This document shows, one piece after another, positions 1-10,804 of a stretch of DNA of 64,000 nucleotides (positions within the stretch are counted from its first letter, which is position 1; every line of letters starts with the position of its first letter). The stretch spans positions 930,001 through 994,000 of the forward strand of contig NZ_CP017661.1 in the NCBI RefSeq assembly GCF_016805985.1. The letters run 5' to 3'. Position numbers and translations under genes: made by a program. Source of the stretch: Microbacterium sp. JZ31. GTDB taxonomy: Bacteria > Actinomycetota > Actinomycetes > Actinomycetales > Microbacteriaceae. The notes beneath the pieces are model-generated. The model had not been told where the DNA came from, made no database searches, and saw only the letters and a program-made list of their open reading frames with translations.

Positions 1-1
1 C

Positions 2-448
2 GTCGACTTCGACCAGGTGTTCGACCGCGTGCTGCGGCTGGTCGCCGAGGTCGCGGCCGCGCCGAACACGCTCGCCCACACGCACTCGATCGGGAAGTTC
101 GGCGTGCTGCCGAGCGAGTACGCCACGCCGCTCGCGCTCGCGCTCACGGAGCTCGTGACCAACGCCGTCGAGCACGGCCTGAAGGGTCAGGAGGGCAAGG
201 TCGAGATCATCGCCGAGCGCGACGAGGAGCAGCTCGTCGTGCGCGTGCGCGACTCCGGCAGCGGCCTGCCCGAGGGTACGGTCGGGCGCGGACTCGGCAC
301 GCAGATCGTGCGCACGCTGATCCAGGGCGAGCTCAGCGGCTCGATCGAGTGGCGCACGCTGAGCGGCGAGGAGCCGCCCGCGGGCGGGCAGATCGAGAGC
401 GGCACCGAGGTGCTGATCGAGATCCCGCTGAAGTGGATCAAGCGATAG
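2..448 (+). CDS. Sensor histidine kinase, C-terminal part (5' end outside window)
   Basis: The reading frame is open from the first base, so the gene starts upstream and only the last 148 codons are present. They form a GHKL ATP-binding domain: the N-box reads ELVTNAVEHG, the G1 box DSGSGLP and the G2 region GRGLGTQIV. The preceding PSEYATPLALALTELV stretch and the short C-terminal strand resemble HisKA_2/HWE-type kinases such as actinobacterial PdtaS. The role would be autophosphorylation and phosphotransfer to a response regulator, probably soluble. The identity as PdtaS is inferred from the kinase subtype only, since the sensor part and phospho-acceptor His are not visible. A strong hairpin follows the stop within 15 nt. 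Confidence 0.85.
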   Translation, partial: VDFDQVFDRVLRLVAEVAAAPNTLAHTHSIGKFGVLPSEYATPLALALTELVTNAVEHGLKGQEGKVEIIAERDEEQLVVRVRDSGSGLPEGTVGRGLGTQIVRTLIQGELSGSIEWRTLSGEEPPAGGQIESGTEVLIEIPLKWIKR

Positions 449-458
449 CCCGGACATG

Positions 459-492
459 ACAAGAGGCGCCCTCCGCGGAGGGCGCCTCTTGT
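459..492. terminator. Bidirectional terminator hairpin
   Basis: A perfect 15-bp stem with a 4-nt CGCG loop lies between the end of the histidine kinase gene and the end of the convergent whiB1 gene. The symmetric stem and its position suggest it serves both strands. Confidence 0.85.
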
Positions 493-540
493 CTGCTGTG
501 ATGCGGTTGCGGCTGTGGTGCCGTGCGCGGCGACTGCGGG

Positions 541-789
541 TCAGCCGGCGCGGCGCGCGCGAGCGGCGCGGCGCTTGAGCGCGCGACGCTCGTCCTCGCT
601 GAGGCCGCCCCACACGCCCGAGTCCTGACCGGTCTCGAGGGCGTACTGCAGGCAGACCTCGGTGACGGTGCACCGTGCGCACACGGACTTGGCCTTCTCG
701 ATCTGGTCGACTGCCGGGCCGGTGTTGCCGACCGGGAAGAAGAGTTCCGGGTCGACCGTCAGGCAGGCCGCCTTGTCGCGCCAATCCAT
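541..789 (-). CDS. whiB1: WhiB1-type iron-sulfur transcription regulator
   Basis: This 82-residue protein has the full WhiB signature: Cys9, Cys37, Cys40 and Cys46 to bind a [4Fe-4S] cluster, a GVWGG turn at 58-62, and a basic C-terminal tail (KRRAARARR) for DNA contact. The N-terminus MDWRDKAAC and the PELFFPVGN segment match WhiB1 rather than other WhiB paralogues. WhiB1 is essential in mycobacteria, responds to nitric oxide and binds the primary sigma factor. The start at 789 is supported by GAGGAG seven bases upstream. A much longer open frame in the same register is an artefact of GC-rich sequence. The gene stands alone, facing the kinase terminator. Confidence 0.93.
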   Translation of the reverse strand: MDWRDKAACLTVDPELFFPVGNTGPAVDQIEKAKSVCARCTVTEVCLQYALETGQDSGVWGGLSEDERRALKRRAARARRAG

Positions 790-1033
790 GCTGATGCTCC
801 TCGCAATGTGGTGGGGTTCGATTCGAGCGGAGGACGCTCGCTTTCGAGGGTGGGAAGCGCATCCATTCGGGTCGGATACGCTGGTCATGGCGTGAGCCTG
901 GGCCCACGACCCACCACGTTGTGGGAAACATGCCGTTAACAATTTTGGTACAGCCGGGTGTCGAGCACAAGGGTCAATCTGCGCGCGCGCCTTCGAATCG
1001 TCTGTACGCCCACGAACCCGTGAGGAGAGTGCG
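790..1033. promoter_or_regulatory. Divergent intergenic region upstream of whiB1
   Basis: This spacer separates whiB1 from a divergent membrane-protein gene. Its only AT-rich patch, around 935-952 and containing GTTAAC, is the likely whiB1 promoter area and would give a leader of over 100 nt. I could not fix a -35/-10 pair. Confidence 0.35.
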
Positions 1034-1438
1034 ATGCCTCGCCGGATCGCCCGGATCGCCGCCGTGCTGCTCGCGCTCGAGGCCGTCGGGATCCTCGCGC
1101 TCGCGGCCTGGCAGGTCGTCGCTCTCGCCGGTGCCGACACGACGGATCCCGTCAGCGCGATCGCGCTGATCGTGCTGACCCTGCTGGGGGCGGTCGCCGT
1201 CGCGGCGTTCGCCGCCGCGACCTGGCGGGGCCGGTCGTGGGGACGCTCGGGCGGCGTCGTGACGCAGCTGCTGATCGTGGCCGTCGCGGTCGGCGCTCTC
1301 TCGGGGGAGTTCCCCCATGTCGGCGTGGCCGTCGCGCTCGGCCTGCCCGCGGTGGCGGGACTCGTCCTGCTGTTCCTGGCCGCGCGCGAGGCGCACGCGC
1401 AGGATGCCGCGAGCGGCGGGGTCGCGCGCGAGGACTGA
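1034..1438 (+). CDS. Small integral membrane protein, function unknown
   Basis: This 134-residue protein is almost entirely hydrophobic, with about four transmembrane helices (near residues 5-27, 42-62, 75-90 and 95-118). A basic WRGRSWGRSGG loop lies between helices 2 and 3, and the tail is short and polar. I recognise no catalytic motif; similar small membrane proteins are common in actinobacteria without assigned function. Start ATG 1034 is preceded by GAGGAGAG. It converges with the EI24-type gene, the two stops lying 1 nt apart. Confidence 0.75.
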   Translation: MPRRIARIAAVLLALEAVGILALAAWQVVALAGADTTDPVSAIALIVLTLLGAVAVAAFAAATWRGRSWGRSGGVVTQLLIVAVAVGALSGEFPHVGVAVALGLPAVAGLVLLFLAAREAHAQDAASGGVARED

Positions 1439-1439
1439 G

Positions 1440-2201
1440 TCAGCGCGAGGTCGGCGCCGCCGCCGGGACGGCGGTCGGCTCGCCCGCGAGGTGCCGGCCG
1501 AGGATCGCGGCCCCCGCGACGGCCGCCGGCATCACGACGATCGCGGCGCCCGGCACGAGGAAGCACACGTGCACGGCGACGCCGAAGCCGAGGACGCGCG
1601 TCCGGCTGCCCTTCAGGAGCGCGGCGCGGCGGCTCGCGTCGAGCCCGCGCGCGGTGAGTCCCCGCGATGCGAGCTCGTCCGCGATCACGCGGCCGTTCAG
1701 CAGCGCCCCGATGACGGCGCCCGCGACGCCGCCGACGACCGGCACGAGCGCCACGAGGCCCGCGCAGAGCGCCGAGAGCAGGCCCTTGCCGAACAGTCCG
1801 AGAGCATCGCCGATCGAGCTGCCGATCCCATACGGGGCGTCCGGCACGGAGCCGCCCAGGTCGCGCTCGACCGAGCGCCAGATCCGGTCGTAGAACGGCT
1901 CGCCCACCACGAGGGTGAGCGCGGCGAAGGTGGTGATCGCCAGCACGATCGCGCCGCCCATCAGGGCGATCGCCAGCAGCCATCGCAGGAGATCCGCCCA
2001 CGGCGGGTCCCACGTGTCGGCGAACGGCGTGATCACCTCGAGCAGGCCCGGCAGGGCGAAACCGAGCCCGACGAGCGCGCCCGCCAGCACGAGTCCCACG
2101 ATCGCGGCGGGGATGAGGCCCGCCGCCATCACGCCCGGATGATGCCGCCACCAGCCGAAGCCGGCGATCAGCGTCCGCACACCCCGCCCGAACTCGCGCA
2201 C
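1440..2201 (-). CDS. EI24 (CysZ-like) domain membrane protein
   Basis: This 253-residue protein has several hydrophobic segments and the internal pattern VGEPFYDRIWRSVE, typical of the EI24/CysZ family. Family members include the sulfate permease CysZ, but actinobacterial EI24 proteins are mostly uncharacterised, so transport of a specific solute is not claimed. The GTG start at 2201 is preceded by TATCCT exactly 6 nt upstream (2208-2213) with no Shine-Dalgarno sequence, which fits a leaderless transcript. It is a single-gene unit convergent with the small membrane protein gene. Confidence 0.8.
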   Translation of the reverse strand: MREFGRGVRTLIAGFGWWRHHPGVMAAGLIPAAIVGLVLAGALVGLGFALPGLLEVITPFADTWDPPWADLLRWLLAIALMGGAIVLAITTFAALTLVVGEPFYDRIWRSVERDLGGSVPDAPYGIGSSIGDALGLFGKGLLSALCAGLVALVPVVGGVAGAVIGALLNGRVIADELASRGLTARGLDASRRAALLKGSRTRVLGFGVAVHVCFLVPGAAIVVMPAAVAGAAILGRHLAGEPTAVPAAAPTSR

Positions 2202-2292
2202 GCGTCCAGGATAGGCGGACGCGACGGGCCCGCCCGGCCGGCGTGAACCGAATGCGGGCGGTCGGGAATACCCGCGGCCGGGTCGCGTTTAA

Positions 2293-2325
2293 GTTGACAG
2301 AGCCTGACTCAAGTTCCAAACTTGA
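2293..2325 (+). promoter_or_regulatory. HAIR-like HspR operator overlapping the clp promoter
   Basis: GTTGACA (2293-2299), seven spacer bases, then ACTCAAG (2307-2313) follows the layout of the HspR box (CTTGAGT-N7-ACTCAAG). The right half is exact and the left half matches 4 of 7, carrying TTGACA as a -35 hexamer (2294-2299). A 17-bp perfect inverted repeat with 7-bp arms follows at 2309-2325 and covers the expected -10 area. Repressor binding would block the promoter; the HspR assignment is inferred from the motif. Confidence 0.65.
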
Positions 2326-2372
2326 TGCGACGGCACGCAACTTTGCGAATCCATTTCGGGAGGAGATCCGGG

Positions 2373-4898
<2,526 letters not shown>

Positions 4899-4912
4899 CA
4901 GACGCGAAACCT

Positions 4913-4947
4913 CGAAGCCCCGGGAGCCGTCGGCTCCCGGGGCTTCG
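4913..4947 (+). terminator. Rho-independent terminator of the clp gene
   Basis: A perfect 17-bp stem with a single unpaired base begins 15 nt after the clp stop codon, with no T-tract as usual in this GC-rich DNA. It separates clp from the VOC gene. Confidence 0.85.
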
Positions 4948-4978
4948 CCGTGTCCGCCGGGCGTGCCACGATGCCGTC

Positions 4979-5389
4979 ATGGAACAGCGGATCAGCTTCA
5001 TCACGCTCGTGGTGGCGGACGTCGAGGCCAGCCGGAGGTTCTACGCGGACGGCCTCGGCTGGGAGCCCGAGATGCATGTCGCCGGGGAGGTGCTCATGCT
5101 GCGGATGGGGGAGCGGCTCATCCTGTCGCTGTGGGACCGGATGGCCGCCGAGCACGAGATCGGCCCCGTCGTGACGGGCGGCACGCCGCCCGTCACCCTC
5201 GCGCACAACCTGCCGGACGAGGAAGCGGTCGACGCCGTGCTGGCAGAGGCCCGCGCGGCGGGTGCGGAGATCGTCGCCGAGCCGCGCAGGCGCGAGTGGG
5301 GCGGGTACTCGGGGTACTTCGCGGATCCGGACGGCTACCGCTGGGAGATCGCGTGCAACCCCGGCCCGATCGGCCAATCGGTGCTGTGA
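4979..5389 (+). CDS. VOC (glyoxalase/bleomycin-resistance) family protein
   Basis: This 136-residue single-module protein has two paired beta-alpha-beta-beta-beta halves. The first starts ISFITLVVADVEASRRFYADGLGW and the second ends GYFADPDGYRWEIACNPG, both hallmarks of the VOC superfamily. Members bind a metal and act as dioxygenases, isomerases or drug-binding proteins; the substrate cannot be read from sequence. Start ATG 4979 has no Shine-Dalgarno sequence and a weak -10-like CACGAT 6 nt upstream, so the transcript may be leaderless. Confidence 0.85.
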   Translation: MEQRISFITLVVADVEASRRFYADGLGWEPEMHVAGEVLMLRMGERLILSLWDRMAAEHEIGPVVTGGTPPVTLAHNLPDEEAVDAVLAEARAAGAEIVAEPRRREWGGYSGYFADPDGYRWEIACNPGPIGQSVL

Positions 5390-5416
5390 CCCACGCGTGC
5401 GCCCTGGTCGCGCGGC

Positions 5417-6451
5417 TCACGCATGCGGCCAGGCGGCGAGGGCCCGGTCGATCGCCTTCCGGGTGGCGGCGCTCGTGCGCTCGACGAGCTCGGCCTCCGG
5501 CGCGCGCGGCGCCTTCGCCGAGCGGGGCGGCACGCGCCACGTGCCCACCACGACGCCGTCGACGAGCACCGCGGGGCGGAAGACGCCGTTGTTGCCCGGC
5601 ACCTGCGCGGCGAGCATCTCGGGCGTCGCGACGAGCGACCGGTCGGCGTAGCCGAGGATCCACTCGTCGAACGCCGGCACGAGCGTGACGCCCGACGGCT
5701 GCGGGACGTCCGGCTCGCCGATCACCCAGGCGGGGACGCCTTCGACGGTCACGACCGTCAGGTCCTCGATCCGGGCGGCGACCTGGCGTACGAGCGTCTT
5801 CGGCAGCTTGAGCCACCACGCGGCGTCGTCCGCCGTCACCGGGCCGCGGGCCCGGATGTAGCCGCGCACCACGCGGACGAGGTCGTCCGGATCCGCCTCG
5901 GTCTCACCCGTCGGTACGAGCTGCTGGTCCGTTCCGGCGAACGGGCCCCAGTGGACCAGCCCCTCGACCGAGAGGTGGAACAGCAGGTGGTAGCCGCGCC
6001 CCGCGTCGGTCGGGATGCCCGCCTCCTGCCACAGCGCGAGCGCCTCGGCACGCGTGCGCGGACGATCCTGCAGCGCGTCGAGCAGGACGCCGCGGGCCCG
6101 GCCGATCACCGCCTCCCCGAGCTCGAGCTGCTCGCGCCGCCGCGCGGTAGAGCGTCGCGTGCGCTCGCCCGTGTGGTGCAGGATCGCCGCGAGATGCGCG
6201 GGCGTCGTGGCGAACAGCGTGCCGCGCATGGGCCAGGAGCGCACGAGCTCGCCGGCGTCGAACGCCGCCCGCACGTCGTCGAGCGTCGTGCCGGGGCGCG
6301 AGCGGATCGCGATCGCCCGCAGCACGCCCGGCAGATCCTGCCCCTGCAGGGCGACCGCCCGGGTGACGACCTCGGTGGGGGAGAGGTCCGATCCGCCGAG
6401 CAGCTGGGCGGCGTGGCGCAGCCGCCGGGCCTCGGTCGCGGTGAGTTCCAC
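5417..6451 (-). CDS. Winged-helix DNA-binding protein, HTH_42 (AlkZ/AlkX-like) family
   Basis: This 344-residue protein belongs to the family that includes the bacterial DNA glycosylases AlkZ and AlkX (YcaQ). It carries a Q-x-Q motif (Gln36-Gly-Gln38 in LQGQDLPG) at the place of the AlkZ catalytic Q-Phi-Q, then SWPMRGTLF and a C-terminal barrel-like region (FDEWILGYADRS). Known members unhook crosslinks or remove bulky alkyl adducts, but most actinobacterial paralogues are untested, so repair activity is an inference. GTG start 6451 has TAGCGT exactly 6 nt upstream and no Shine-Dalgarno sequence. It converges with the VOC gene. Confidence 0.8.
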   Translation of the reverse strand: MELTATEARRLRHAAQLLGGSDLSPTEVVTRAVALQGQDLPGVLRAIAIRSRPGTTLDDVRAAFDAGELVRSWPMRGTLFATTPAHLAAILHHTGERTRRSTARRREQLELGEAVIGRARGVLLDALQDRPRTRAEALALWQEAGIPTDAGRGYHLLFHLSVEGLVHWGPFAGTDQQLVPTGETEADPDDLVRVVRGYIRARGPVTADDAAWWLKLPKTLVRQVAARIEDLTVVTVEGVPAWVIGEPDVPQPSGVTLVPAFDEWILGYADRSLVATPEMLAAQVPGNNGVFRPAVLVDGVVVGTWRVPPRSAKAPRAPEAELVERTSAATRKAIDRALAAWPHA

Positions 6452-6498
6452 GAGCTCACGCTAGCGCCGGCCGCCGACACGGGTGACAGGATCGGAGC

Positions 6499-7272
6499 AT
6501 GGATCTGCAGCGCGTCTCCGTCGGCATCGCCGCGTCCGCCGGGCCCGACGCGGCTCGGCGCATCGCTCCGCTCATCGAGGCCGCGGGGCTCGGCGCCCTG
6601 TGGGTCAACGAGACGCCGGGGCACAACGCGCTCGAGGTCGTGGCCGCCGCGGCGGAGGTCACCTCGGCGATCCGGATCGCGACCGGCGTGATCCCCGTCG
6701 ACCGCAGGCCCGTCGCGGAGCTGCGGGACGACCTCGCGCGGCTCACGCTGCCGGCGGACCGGCTGACGCTCGGCGTGGGGTCGGGAGCGGCGCGCGGCGG
6801 CGTGCTCCGGCTGATGCGCGACGCGATCGACGGGCTGCGCGCGGGGGGAGTGACCGACGTCGTGCTCGGGGCGCTGGGACCGAAGATGCGCCGACTCGCG
6901 GCCGAGCGCGCCGACGGCGTCGTGCTGAACTGGCTGACGCCCGACGCGGCGTCGGCGCAGGCCGCGGAGCACCACGCGACGGACGCCCGAGGCCGCGTCG
7001 CGCTTTACGTGCGCACAGCGGCGGACGCGGCGGCGCTGCCGCGGCTCGAGGAGGAAGCCGGACGCTACGGCCGGATCCCGTCGTATGCGGCGAACTTCGC
7101 CCGGCTCGGCTTCGGGCCGCTCGACACCGTCATCCGGCCCGGCGAGGCGCACGAGCGCGTCGCCGCGTACCTCGACGCCGTCGACGAGGTCGTGCTGCGG
7201 GCGGTCGCCCCCGCGGACGGTCCGGACGACTACGCGCGCTTCGTCGAGGACGTGACCGCCGCGATCCGGTGA
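6499..7272 (+). CDS. LLM-class flavin-dependent oxidoreductase
   Basis: This 257-residue luciferase-like TIM-barrel protein shows GLGALWVNE near the N-terminus, a conserved strand SAIRIATGVIPVDRRP and LTLGVGSG. The family uses F420 or FMN, and actinobacterial members often use F420. It is shorter than the usual 290-350 residues because the middle insertion is reduced, so substrate and cofactor remain open. CAGGAT lies exactly 6 nt before ATG 6499 and there is no Shine-Dalgarno sequence. It is divergent from the HTH_42 gene and ends before a shared hairpin. Confidence 0.82.
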   Translation: MDLQRVSVGIAASAGPDAARRIAPLIEAAGLGALWVNETPGHNALEVVAAAAEVTSAIRIATGVIPVDRRPVAELRDDLARLTLPADRLTLGVGSGAARGGVLRLMRDAIDGLRAGGVTDVVLGALGPKMRRLAAERADGVVLNWLTPDAASAQAAEHHATDARGRVALYVRTAADAAALPRLEEEAGRYGRIPSYAANFARLGFGPLDTVIRPGEAHERVAAYLDAVDEVVLRAVAPADGPDDYARFVEDVTAAIR

Positions 7273-7356
7273 CGCGTCCGCTGTGCGGACCCCCGGCTCG
7301 CGATCGGTCCCGCGCCCGCGGGCGCCGGCGGGGCGCCGGCCCCCGGGTGGCGCGAC

Positions 7357-7393
7357 GAAGCCGCCCCGGGGAGCGGACCCCCGGGACGGCTTC
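7357..7393. terminator. Shared terminator hairpin
   Basis: Two 7-bp stem blocks separated by one mismatch, with a 7-nt loop, lie between the convergent ends of the LLM oxidoreductase gene and xylB. It can serve either strand. Confidence 0.7.
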
Positions 7394-7416
7394 TCGTATG
7401 GCCCGCTCGCCGCGGA

Positions 7417-8859
7417 TCAGCGGCGCGCCGCGTACTGCTCGCGGATCACCGCGCGCGTGTCGGGGGCGGGCTCCGCCGAGAGCGACACGGGCCAGTCCGG
7501 ACGTTCGCCGGTCAGGGCCCAGGCCGCCTGCACCGCGGCGCCCGCCGCCACGTACTCGCCGGGCACCGGGACCACGACCGGCGCGTCGAACACCTGAGCG
7601 GCGATCGCGGCGACCGCCGGGTTCTGGGCCGCGCCGCCCACCAGCAGGATCCGCTCCGCCGTCACGCCGTGCGATCGCACGGCGTCGAGGCCGTCGGCGA
7701 GGCCCGAGAGCATGCCCTCCAGCGCGGCGCGCGCGAGGTTCTCGCGCGTCGTCGAGGCGAGCGTCATGCCGAACAGCGTCGCGGTCGCGTCCGGCAGGTT
7801 CGGCGTGCGCTCGCCCTCGAAGTAGGGCTGCAGCACGAGGCCCGCCGCCCCGGGCTCGGCGGCGAGCGCGAGGCGACCGAGCTCTCCGTGGTCGACGCCG
7901 AGCAGGCGGGCGATCTGGTCGAGCACGCGCGCCGCGTTGAGTGTGGCGACGAGCGGCAGATACAGGCCCGACGCGTCGGCGAAGCCCGCGACGGCCCCGC
8001 TCGCATCGTGCACCGGCGCATCCGTCACGGCGAACACCGTGCCGGACGTGCCGATCGACACCACGACGTCACCCGACGCAGCGCCGAGACCGAGCGCCGC
8101 CCCGGCGTTGTCGCCGCAGCCGGGCGCGATCACGAGACCGTCCGCGAGCGATCCGGATCCGCCAGTGACGGACTGGGACGGGCCGAGCACGCGAGGCAGG
8201 ACGATCTCGCTCGCGTCGCGACGGAGCGCGAGCGAGAGCAGCTCGCGGTCATAGGTGCCGGACGCCGCGTCGAAGTAGGCCGTGCCGCTGGCGTCCGAGC
8301 GGTCGGTCACGAGCTCGTCGAGAACCGGACCGAGCGGCGACGCCCCGGCGGGGCCGTAGCCGCGCAGGCGCCAGGTCAGCCAGTCGTGGGGCAGCGCCAC
8401 GGCCGCCACGCGAGCGGCGTTGGCGGGCTCGGCGTCGGCGAGCCAGCGCAGCTTGGTGGCGGTGAAGGACGCGACGGGCACGACGCCCGTGCGGCGCGCG
8501 AACTCCTCGGCGCCGACCTCGGCCGTGAGGTCGGCCGCGGCCCCCGCCGAACGGGTGTCGTTCCACAGCAGGGCGGGGCGGATGACGCGGCCGTCGACGT
8601 CCAGCGCGACCATGCCGTGCTGCTGGCCGCCGACGGAGATCGCCGCCACGTCCGCGAGACCACCGGCCTCGGCGACGGCGCTGCGGAGCGCGTCCCACCA
8701 CGCGGCCGGATCGACCTCGGTGCCCTCCGGGTGGGTCGCCCGCCCGGCGCGGACGACCTCACCCGAGTCGAGGTCGCGGACGACGACCTTGCAGCTCTGC
8801 GTCGACGAGTCGACGCCCGCGACCAGCCGGCGCTCGGCCGTGACCGAGTCCTGCGACAT
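7417..8859 (-). CDS. xylB: Xylulokinase
   Basis: This 480-residue FGGY kinase phosphorylates D-xylulose to xylulose 5-phosphate for the pentose phosphate pathway. Family marks are the N-terminal phosphate loop [10 protein letters not shown], the catalytic-region segment [17 protein letters not shown], and the C-terminal ATP-site segment [10 protein letters not shown]. Length and motifs are intact. It starts 2 nt after the xylA stop, so both are on one mRNA and probably translationally linked. Supply of xylose from the xylo-oligosaccharide locus at 11.6-22.5 kb gives the pathway context. Confidence 0.95.
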   Translation of the reverse strand: MSQDSVTAERRLVAGVDSSTQSCKVVVRDLDSGEVVRAGRATHPEGTEVDPAAWWDALRSAVAEAGGLADVAAISVGGQQHGMVALDVDGRVIRPALLWNDTRSAGAAADLTAEVGAEEFARRTGVVPVASFTATKLRWLADAEPANAARVAAVALPHDWLTWRLRGYGPAGASPLGPVLDELVTDRSDASGTAYFDAASGTYDRELLSLALRRDASEIVLPRVLGPSQSVTGGSGSLADGLVIAPGCGDNAGAALGLGAASGDVVVSIGTSGTVFAVTDAPVHDASGAVAGFADASGLYLPLVATLNAARVLDQIARLLGVDHGELGRLALAAEPGAAGLVLQPYFEGERTPNLPDATATLFGMTLASTTRENLARAALEGMLSGLADGLDAVRSHGVTAERILLVGGAAQNPAVAAIAAQVFDAPVVVPVPGEYVAAGAAVQAAWALTGERPDWPVSLSAEPAPDTRAVIREQYAARR

Positions 8860-8860
8860 G

Positions 8861-10054
8861 TCAGCCGCGCGCGCCGAGCAGGTGCTCGGTCGCGAGCTGC
8901 TGCAGGCGCACGAAGCCGAAGCCCTTGCCGCCGAAGTAGGCGTCGGCGTCGAAGTCCTCGAACGCCGAGCGGTCGGCGACGAGGTCGGCGACCGTCTCGC
9001 CCTCGTTCAGGGTGGGCACGGCGAGCTCGTCGACGCGGGCGGCCTTCAGCGCCTCCTGCACCTCGGGGTCGGCGCGGAACGCCTGGGCCCGCTCCTTGAG
9101 CAGCAGGTACGTGCGCATGTTCGCCTGCGCCGACTCCCACACGCCCGTCTCGTCCTCGGTGCGCGAGGGCTTGTAGTCGAAGTGACGCGGGCCGTCGTAG
9201 GCGGGGCCGCCGTTCGGGCCGCCGTTCTCCAGCAGGTCGACGAGCGCGAACGCGTTGTGCAGGTCGCCGTGTCCGAACACGAGGTCCTGGTCGTACTTGA
9301 TGCCGCGCTGGCCGTTGAGGTCGATGTGGTAGAGCTTGCCGTGCCACAGCGCCTGGGCGATGCCCGCCTGGAAGTTCAGGCCCGCCATCTGCTCGTGGCC
9401 GACCTCCGGGTTCAGGCCCACGAGCTCGGGGTGGTCGAGCTCGTTGATGAACGCGAGCGCGTGGCCGACGGTCGGCAGCAGGATGTCGCCGCGGGGCTCG
9501 TTGGGCTTCGGCTCGATCGCGAAGCGGATGTCGTAGCCCTTGTCCAGGACGTACTGACCGAGGAAGTTGAAGGCCTCCTTGTAGCGCTCGAGCGCGACGC
9601 GGACGTCCTTGGCCGAGTCGTACTCGGCACCCTCCCGGCCGCCCCACGCGACGTACGTCTGCGCGCCGAGTTCGGCGGCGAGGTCGAGGTTGCGCAGCAG
9701 CTTGCGCAGCGCGAAGCGACGGACGTCGCGGTCGTTCGACGTCAGGCCGCCGTCCTTGAACACCGGGGCGCTGAAGAGATTGGTCGTCGCCATCGGGACG
9801 ACGAGCCCCGTGTCGGACAGCGCCTGCTTCAGGCGGTCGATCTGCGTCTGGCGCTCGGCGTCCGTCGAGCCGAAGGCGAACAGATCGTCGTCGTGGAACG
9901 TCAGGCCGTAGGCGCCGAGCTCGGCGAGCTTCTCGACCGCGTGCACCACGTCGAGCGCGGGGCGGGTCGGGCCGCCGAACGGGTCGGCGCCGGTGTAGCC
10001 GATGGTCCAGAGGCCGAAGGAGAACTTGTCGTCCTTGGTGGGCGTGAGCGACAT
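8861..10054 (-). CDS. xylA: Xylose isomerase
   Basis: This 397-residue class I (actinomycete-type) xylose isomerase converts D-xylose to D-xylulose. Catalytic and metal residues sit where expected: His54 and Asp57 in [12 protein letters not shown], Glu181 and Lys183 in [12 protein letters not shown], and the PEVGHEQ and DLNGQRG metal-site segments. It is the first gene of the xylA-xylB operon. A TGTT/AACA imperfect palindrome 36 bp upstream may be its operator. The ATG start at 10054 has only a weak Shine-Dalgarno sequence. Confidence 0.96.
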   Translation of the reverse strand: MSLTPTKDDKFSFGLWTIGYTGADPFGGPTRPALDVVHAVEKLAELGAYGLTFHDDDLFAFGSTDAERQTQIDRLKQALSDTGLVVPMATTNLFSAPVFKDGGLTSNDRDVRRFALRKLLRNLDLAAELGAQTYVAWGGREGAEYDSAKDVRVALERYKEAFNFLGQYVLDKGYDIRFAIEPKPNEPRGDILLPTVGHALAFINELDHPELVGLNPEVGHEQMAGLNFQAGIAQALWHGKLYHIDLNGQRGIKYDQDLVFGHGDLHNAFALVDLLENGGPNGGPAYDGPRHFDYKPSRTEDETGVWESAQANMRTYLLLKERAQAFRADPEVQEALKAARVDELAVPTLNEGETVADLVADRSAFEDFDADAYFGGKGFGFVRLQQLATEHLLGARG

Positions 10055-10089
10055 GGTGTGCAGACCCGCTTTCAGCGTCGTCGGTGAAT

Positions 10090-10106
10090 TGTTGCGGTAG
10101 CGAACA
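10090..10106 (-). promoter_or_regulatory. Candidate xylA operator
   Basis: TGTTGCG-GTA-GCGAACA is an imperfect 17-bp palindrome with exact outer TGTT/AACA arms, 36 bp upstream of the xylA start codon. It is a plausible site for a ROK-type XylR, perhaps the one at 21346. No second copy was seen in the window. Confidence 0.35.
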
Positions 10107-10177
10107 TATCATCCGTCGACGTGGCCCGCAACGCGACACGAGCGACCCGCGCGGCCGCGTCCCGCTAACGTCGAGCC

Positions 10178-10804
10178 ATGTCCCCGAGCACATCGCCCGC
10201 CGCGCCCGCGCACGTCCGCCGCGCGCACGGCACGGGGCTCGTCGCGGCGCTCACGTTCGACGACGGCCCCGACCCGCGCGCGACCCCGCGGCTGCTCGAT
10301 CTGCTGCGCGCGCACGGAATCCGCGCGGTGTTCGCGGTCGTGGGGGAGTGCATCCTGCGACCGGGCGGCGCGGACCTCCTGCGGCGCACGGTCGCCGAGG
10401 GGCACGTGCTGTGCAATCACTCGACGTCCTTCGCCGACATGGGCGACTGGGCGGCCGATCGCGTGCGCGCCGATCTGCAGGAGAACCTGCGTCTCATCCG
10501 CGAGGTCGTCGGCCCCGTGCCCGTCCCGTTCTGGCGCGCGCCGAACGGCAGCTGGGGCGTGACCGCCGAGGTGGGGGCGGACCTGGGCATGCGCCCGCTC
10601 GCCGTGACCAACACGATCCGCGACTGGGAGACGCAGGACGTCGGGGTCCTCACGGCGCGCCTGCGCGAGGCGATGCGGCCCGGAGAGCTGGTGCTCGCGC
10701 ACGACGGCGGCGGCGACCGGAGCGGCACGGTCGCGGCGGTCGAGATCGTCCTCGCCGAGCGCCTGGCCGCCGGATGGCGCTTCACGCTTCCCGTCGGCTG
10801 CTGA
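10178..10804 (+). CDS. Polysaccharide deacetylase (CE4/NodB) family protein with altered metal site
   Basis: This 208-residue protein has CE4 motif 1 (TFDDGPD, 26-32), motif 3 (RAPNG), motif 4 (DW) and motif 5 (LAHDGG). In motif 2, HxxxH, the first His is present (His81) but the second is Phe85 (HSTSF), so the usual Asp-His-His metal site is incomplete. There is no signal peptide, so it would act in the cytoplasm, which is unusual for a cell-wall deacetylase. Substrate is unknown. TAACGT lies exactly 6 nt before ATG 10178, and there is no Shine-Dalgarno sequence. Confidence 0.8.
   Translation: MSPSTSPAAPAHVRRAHGTGLVAALTFDDGPDPRATPRLLDLLRAHGIRAVFAVVGECILRPGGADLLRRTVAEGHVLCNHSTSFADMGDWAADRVRADLQENLRLIREVVGPVPVPFWRAPNGSWGVTAEVGADLGMRPLAVTNTIRDWETQDVGVLTARLREAMRPGELVLAHDGGGDRSGTVAAVEIVLAERLAAGWRFTLPVGC

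Noticed and set aside
2322..2372. Upstream ATG extension of the Clp ATPase
   Set aside because: It would begin inside the operator/promoter palindrome; ATG 2373 has a strong Shine-Dalgarno sequence.
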